Assembly: GCA_029962745.1 (NCBI GenBank)
Contig: CM057157.1
Span: 26,650,645-26,714,644, forward strand
Direction of reading: 5' to 3'
From: Echinometra lucunter
Taxonomy: Eukaryota; Echinodermata; Echinoidea; Camarodonta; Echinometridae
DNA length: 64,000 nucleotides
Of the stretch, positions 58,594 through 64,000 are shown in pieces (within the stretch, counting starts at the first letter, position 1; each line of letters begins with the position of its first letter). The notes beneath the pieces were generated by a model. That model did no database searches and was not told the DNA's origin. It was given only the letters and a program-made list of their open reading frames with translations. A program made the position numbers and the translations under genes.

Positions 58594-60847
58594 ATCATCC
58601 CATCTTCATCCCATCTTCGAGGGCACGCTGTAGTGACAAGAGACCGGTAACCTGCCTCATCTCTGGATGTAGACATATCTCATAGACGTGGACCGAGAAA
58701 GAAAAAGTCCTCTCAACTTGCTTTCACCGGTGTTACGTACATTGTCCTCCAGAGGTTCAACGTACTACAGTGTAGACAAACAAAAATTATTCTCTCCTTC
58801 ACTCTCTCATTCTCATGTTTGTTACTCTGTTATTGAATATTATTTGTGGCAGGAAATTCATTTGAAATATTTGAATTTAAACAGCATTCTGAATTTAATT
58901 CCTGTGACTTAAATTTGAATTTGAAAATGAAGAAAAAATATTCAAAATTTAATGAAGACTATATTCCTTAGCTGTTATGGTCAGAAAGTGAGTCTATCTT
59001 TCCTAGTAATGATTTTGAGAAAGGTTATTTATAAAATATCACTGTATGTTCAGTGCTCCTCAGCATTTTGATAGGAATGGTAAGATTTTTCTTGCCATGT
59101 TTTTTCCTGTCACATGGCAAGTAATTAGCATGATGACATATGGATTTATTGACATCCAAGAGTGTGGTTATATATGGAGAAAATCAAAATTAGCAGACTG
59201 CGTTGCGCAAAATGGTCACCTTGATTAGAGTCTATAAAATTCAAACGCTTTTTTTTTTTCGTTATGAAAATTTATGGCATTGTTTTGGCACTCTTGTTTA
59301 CTTATAAGGAAAAGAATCGTCCATTTATTTTTTTAAGACAATATTTTTTTGTAGTTGATTGATATTGCAGTTCATAATGAAAGATGCTGCAAAAAAATTA
59401 TTTGCTTAAAAATTTGACATCCCTTCACATCATAAGGTTAGTCCATGAATGTGAATTGTTTTTTTCTACCAAGTTAGAAATGAAATTTGTAAATTTATCT
59501 TGAACTCTTCTTTTCTATATTATTCCTTGTGTTGCATGACATGTGTATGGGTCTGTTTATTTGACTTTAGATGTAATCCATTGCTTACATGGTGCTTTCG
59601 AGTAATCCTGAACATTCCCTGTAATGAGAATTCAATGACCAATCTATTCAATTCATGTTTTATTGGGGGCATATTTCTTTTGTCCCCGCATTTTGAAGCA
59701 AATGAAACGTGAAGCATTCTGTTAGGTATTTCATCAACCTTTACTTCCTTTTTGCTGCGTGAAAAGATGGCTGGAATCGGATATTGAAGACATGAAAGGA
59801 AGAAATGCCCAACTCCAGTGAAAGACTTGTTGCACGGTGAAGAGAAAATGTGACATGTCTGTTTGGAGGCAGGAGTGCATGTATAAAGTGATTGGAGTCA
59901 GCACCTTTCTGGCCCCAAACAGACAGTATCGTCTGTTCAGAAGGGCATGAAGTTATTTTATACAGACTTAATGCCCTTCTGGTTCCAAACCGAATTGGTG
60001 AAGTTTTAGTTGACAACTCAGAAACAGTTTTGATGAAGGTGGGTCTTCTGCTGCTATATATTCACTTTCCTGCATCTTCACAGTACTGGCTACATTTGAT
60101 GAATTACGTTATTAAATTTGATTTTGGTGTAATACAACTTTTAGAAACAAATTTACTTACAGTCAGACAAGTAACATTTCCATGTGTAAAAATTAGCAGC
60201 AGAAAAAGAAGGGGAAAAAAAAATCAGTGATGATTTATTCTGAGGAATTGGACATTTGACCAAGATTTGCAATGCTACCTTTATTTCATCATTTCAATTT
60301 ATTGTATTGACAGTCATGAATGAGAAAGACGAAAACAAGGCAAATCCATGGAATCGTAATAGTCTTATGAATTTATTTATTATGAATGATTTCAAAGACA
60401 AATCATATTCACTTTGCAACATGATGTATTTATGAGATCATTGATATTATTATGGACATAGTGAAATTGCGGAACCTTGTTGAAGCATTACAAAATTTGT
60501 ATTTTTGTACAAGAATGTAATTTATGAGATACACAAATTTAAATGGAATAGATGTCCAGTAACAGAAGAATCAATAGATAATTGGTGCTCCTAAAATCAG
60601 TGGACTGTAGTTAAGTTGTACCAGTCACCATAAAATTTGTTTCGCAGAATGTTAGGGGTTCTATGTCTCCAAATTGAAAATGTGAGCTTCATATATTACT
60701 TCTCAGATCAGTTATGATATTGCAAGTTCACATAAACTCACGAAAGACTAGTCCATGGACAACAGCGTTAATGGAATCCCAACAGCGATTCGGTTCCGTG
60801 CATTGTGGGCTTACGTAATCCTACATTTTCTTCAAACTCTTGAAGGG

Positions 60848-61170
60848 TTTGTTCAGATATGGCAAGTCCCCACGGTGTTTTTGTGTACAAGTGAATATGG
60901 ATATGAGGCAGCTAAAAAAAAAAAAATGCCGAGGCAAGAGACGTAATTTTTTTGCCTCGTGGTGACAAAATACTGTGGTCCAATCAAATTCTTAAAAAGT
61001 TAGCTCAAAATATTGTGTCATGAGTTTGTCTGCGCAACTTTGGCAAAACTCTCTTTTACTTGAGCTCTGACGCGCTCGTGCGCGTTCATTACCATAAGTG
61101 GCATGGTTTGCCCCGCCATATCTGAACACAAAAAACCACGGGAGGTTGTCGTGTCATATCTGAACAAACG
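60848..61170. mobile_element. MITE, 'TTGTTCAGATATG' family, best copy
   Basis: Inverted ends GTTTGTTCAGATATGGC / CATATCTGAACAAAC. The interior GAGGCAAGAGACG, GCCTCGTGGTGAC is shared with 40430-40830. Confidence 0.75.
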
Positions 61171-61587
61171 TTAACCCTTAACCCCTGGAATGCCGGATTA
61201 AGTTCTTTGAGGTTAATTTGTACTGGCTTTATTCACGTTCTTTTTTCTTTTTGTACACAGTAAGCTAGGATTAACTAATCCACTCAGCAATCGATCATAA
61301 TTTATAGAAAAATTACTCATTACATATATGCGGAAAGTTACACTTATTGATTCTTCTAAAAATGAAGACAAGTTGCATCAGAACATACAAGGACAGTATT
61401 TAAGCATCTTGTTGACAGTAAATGAAACTAAAAAAATATTTAAATGTTCAGTAAATAGTGATACCAAGAGAAGTTTTTGTGTTTTTTCTTTTTTGTTGAA
61501 ATTCTTTATTTCGGGGTATTTAATTATTTGTTTGTTCGTTTAGTCAGACTCTAAAATGACGAGCAATCGACAAGAGCTTGGGCGATG

Positions 61588-61589
<2 letters not shown>

Positions 61590-61620
<31 letters not shown>
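61590..61620. repeat. Poly-T homopolymer
   Basis: About 31 T, likely the reverse complement of a retroposon poly-A tail. Confidence 0.9.
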
Positions 61621-62301
61621 CATTTGTATATCTATCTGGGTTGATGTGACTGGCATCTCCAAAATTACCAACCATTCTAGGGTTACAGACTGCCTTTCAT
61701 AAATGTCAATTCTGTGGTTGCAACTCAAGTAATGCATCGTTAGTTATTGTAAGAGCATTAGCCATATTCATAACTGTTCAAGTTTATTGATTGAAAAGTG
61801 GTAGATAGGAAAAGCAACAAAGTGAACAAGCCATAGGTTAAGGCTCTGATACTCTTTGAAGGTACAAAGTCATAAGCATTGAATACAGAAAAGAATCTAT
61901 CGCACCAGTGTCTTTAAAACATTTTGTTCATTCAAAAAAGAAAAGTCAAAATGATTGATGGGTTCCAAAGATACATGTACGTAGAGTTGCGCTGTATGTT
62001 AATCGACATGCATTTTTCTTGTAAATTGATTGTACAGTTGTATAAAGGAGAGTTAAAAGTGTACAAATTGGGATTTATTTATATCCTATTTGTGATTAAG
62101 TTAGATATATGTGCTATTGATAGAAAGTTGATTTTTATCATCGTGCCAAGTGTAGGTATTTATTGGGAAAGCACATCATTTTTTTTTTTAAAACTTGTTG
62201 ATTCAAATACTCGTTCTGTAAATACCAGGTTGTACATAAAGACAAAGGTTTTTGTAGTACTTCCAAGTAAATACTTTTGTTCCCTTTTTTCACTGTCTGT
62301 A

Positions 62302-62307
62302 ATTAAA
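62302..62307 (+). terminator. Candidate polyadenylation signal (ATTAAA)
   Basis: Common variant signal, about 3.7 kb after the stop, followed by GGTAATTTTGTTGTAG. Weak on its own. Confidence 0.2.
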
Positions 62308-62519
62308 CTTGTTCTAAAAAAAGGTAATTTTGTTGTAGTTTAACTGAAAAAGAAAGATTCAGTTGAAATGTTATTAAAAGCATGTTATTTACGTGTTACT
62401 ACATGGAAGTGTTATTGAGTTATTTGTATGTACAGTAAAAATGTATGAATGGTTATAATAACAATAATATTAATAATAATGATAAGATAATGATAATGTC
62501 TAATCTAATGTATCTGTGC

Positions 62520-62645
62520 GCTTCTAAAGGACTTGAATATTATTACCCTGTATTTAGCCAAGGTGCTAGGATAGTGTTTGAGCTTTTCAAAGGACATCAT
62601 TGCTGCCCCAGGATTCAAACCCCTTATCTTGTGGTTCAACAACAC
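62520..62645 (-). mobile_element. tRNA-derived SINE fragment, minus strand
   Basis: The minus strand carries GGGGTTTGAATCCTGGGGC (box B-like) next to an AAT microsatellite at 62456-62485. Confidence 0.45.
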
Positions 62646-62859
62646 TAGAAAACAAAGCTTTATCAGAGGGCACTTTGAAATTCATTTTTGTTTTGTTCTG
62701 TTTGGGTTGTTTTTTTTGTCCACGCTGAACGAAATTCGCGAATGGACTATGGAAACGGGCTCTAATTCTGTACATGTGTGTGTGTGTGTGCTCAAAATGA
62801 TAAATTAGCTTCTTCTGTGTCATTTCTTAGCCGATTTTTGCTCTTGCTGATAAAGATAG

Positions 62860-63445
62860 GGAAGGGCTTCCTAACTTTTACATAGAAATGTGTAAATCAT
62901 TAATTATGGAAATTGATGCAAATTTATTCAAAATCATAAAAAATGCTACTGTATTTTGCAACAGATTTTGGTTTCTGTTTGTAATCTGACATGGCAAATT
63001 TAATCAAAATTAACAAAATTGCTACTCTGTATCACAATGCATTTTGATTCTGTTGTTTTACCTGATGGGGCTTGGTGGGGGCTTCAAAACTTCACAGAAT
63101 TTTGAAATTCAGTAATTATTTAAGTTAATGCAAATTTATTCAAAATGAACAAAAAATTCTACTTCTCTATTTTGCAGCGTATTTTGATTCTCTTTGTTGC
63201 ATCTGATAGGGCTTGGTGGGGGCTTCAAAACTTCAGAGTTTTGCAATTCAGTAATTATACAAGTTTATGCGAATTTATTCAAAATGAACAAAAAATTCTA
63301 TTTCTCTATTTTGCAGTGGATTTTGATTCTCTTTGTTGCATCTGATAGGGCTTGGTGGGGTCTTTAAAACTTCTACAAAGAATTATTGAATTCAATAATT
63401 ATGCAAATATATGCAAAATCATCAAAAATAATTTGGCAGCTGATT
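62860..63445. repeat. Tandem array of about 130-bp units, about four copies
   Basis: GGGCTTGGTGGGGGCTTCAA, TTCAGTAATTAT, AATTTATTCAAAATGAACAA and TATTTTGCAG...TTTTGATTCT recur. The middle copies are closest, and the first and last are diverged. Confidence 0.88.
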
Positions 63446-64000
63446 TTGATAGCGCCATCGCAGAGATGTAACTCTTTCATCCTTTCTCAACACCAACAAT
63501 TACGTCACTGTATTATAATCATAAAATATTAATTTAATAATTCATTTCTCCTAAGTACCTAGAAGGATCTATCAGATATTGCAGAAATTAACGCCATTCC
63601 AAAGATCTGCACTTCCAGCGGGGATATATTAACGCATCGCGTAATTTACTGATTCTGTTGTTTTGGTAGGGGAGGGGCATGTTACACCCTTTCCAAATTC
63701 AGGATTATGTCAGTTTTTATATCTTACAGTCACTAATATTACAAAATTTGCTTCATTGGCTTTCAGAGTGAATGTATGGCAACCCCTCTGGAAGGGATTT
63801 TGTTCAGGTTTGATTATTGTCTGATTTAAGCACCACAGGCAAGGAATAATGTTTACAAATATCCTCAGTATTGTATCACATATAAAATATTCACATCAAC
63901 TCAATGAGAATGACACAATTGATTACTTTGTATGCAGTGATCGAGAGAGAAAAAGACATTTCCATGCTATTCTACCCTACTTTGGCGACAGAAAGCAAGT
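63446..64000. other. Right-hand edge, nothing recognised
   Basis: AT-rich sequence without a supported gene or clear repeat on either strand. Confidence 0.5.

Larger units (their letters stand above)
58594..62325 (+). other. NIPBL: Probable NIPBL 3' UTR and flank
   Basis: After the stop the sequence is AT-rich with no splice-defined coding similarity. No canonical AATAAA was found. An ATTAAA at 62302-62307 followed by GT-rich sequence is one possible end, but the MITE at 60848-61170 and the poly-T at 61590 make a nearer end equally possible. Confidence 0.3.

Noticed and set aside
57873..57919. Extension of exon 44 to a GT donor at 57920 with acceptor at 58544
   Set aside because: It is in frame (phase 2), but the added peptide is intron-like, and the three U12 signals at 57873, 58512 and 58533 fit far better. 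It remains the main alternative.

Overview
The window is animal nuclear DNA. It is AT-rich and dense in microsatellites and short non-autonomous DNA transposons, and it is dominated by one gene of many small exons on the + strand. That gene encodes the cohesin loader NIPBL (Nipped-B / SCC2). The protein is close enough to the human family to align exon by exon from the first methionine to the acidic tail. The palindromic repeats that include an 'ATTGGCTGAGAGCAAATT'-type core, together with the exon layout, suggest an invertebrate deuterostome, most likely a sea urchin. The species assignment is inference.

Layout. 1-11780 is upstream DNA with no recognisable protein-coding gene. It holds a broken non-LTR retrotransposon (2391-3062, - strand), a CpG-dense patch (about 3630-3800) that is a weak promoter candidate, a 2151-bp inverted-repeat element (6361-8511) with a second element nested inside it, and a large palindrome near 9.8 kb. 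The 5' UTR exon(s) of NIPBL must lie here, because the first coding exon follows a splice acceptor only 1 bp before the ATG. 11782-58593 is the NIPBL coding region: 45 coding exons, 6831 nt including the stop, 2276 residues. I placed every exon by translation, splice sites and phase, and the reading frame closes through all 44 introns. 58594-64000 is the 3' flank: a probable long 3' UTR, then a MITE, a poly-T run, a tRNA-derived SINE piece and a roughly 130-bp tandem array.

Protein. Residues 1-about 120 are the conserved N-terminus that binds MAU2/SCC4. About 120-690 is low-complexity sequence with a basic tract, a polyQ run and a PxVxL motif (522-526) of the kind that binds the HP1 chromoshadow domain. 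About 690-2110 is the helical and HEAT-repeat hook that contacts cohesin. The tail is charged and ends in an acidic stretch. Known family role: NIPBL with MAU2 loads cohesin on DNA and stimulates its ATPase, supporting sister cohesion and loop extrusion.

The most notable result is the last intron (57873-58533). It begins ATATCCTTT, carries TTCCTTAAC 14 nt before its end, and ends AC, so it is a textbook AT-AC intron of the minor (U12) spliceosome in an otherwise GT-AG gene, with phase 0 on both sides. Two tandem duplications copy parts of coding exons (exon 29 and exon 35) and leave open, phase-compatible pseudo-exons beside the real ones, and a third repeats the acceptor of exon 41. The introns also hold clear MITEs with target-site duplications (TTAA, TA, 6 bp and 8 bp), several nested inside one another, and a 134-bp higher-order minisatellite.
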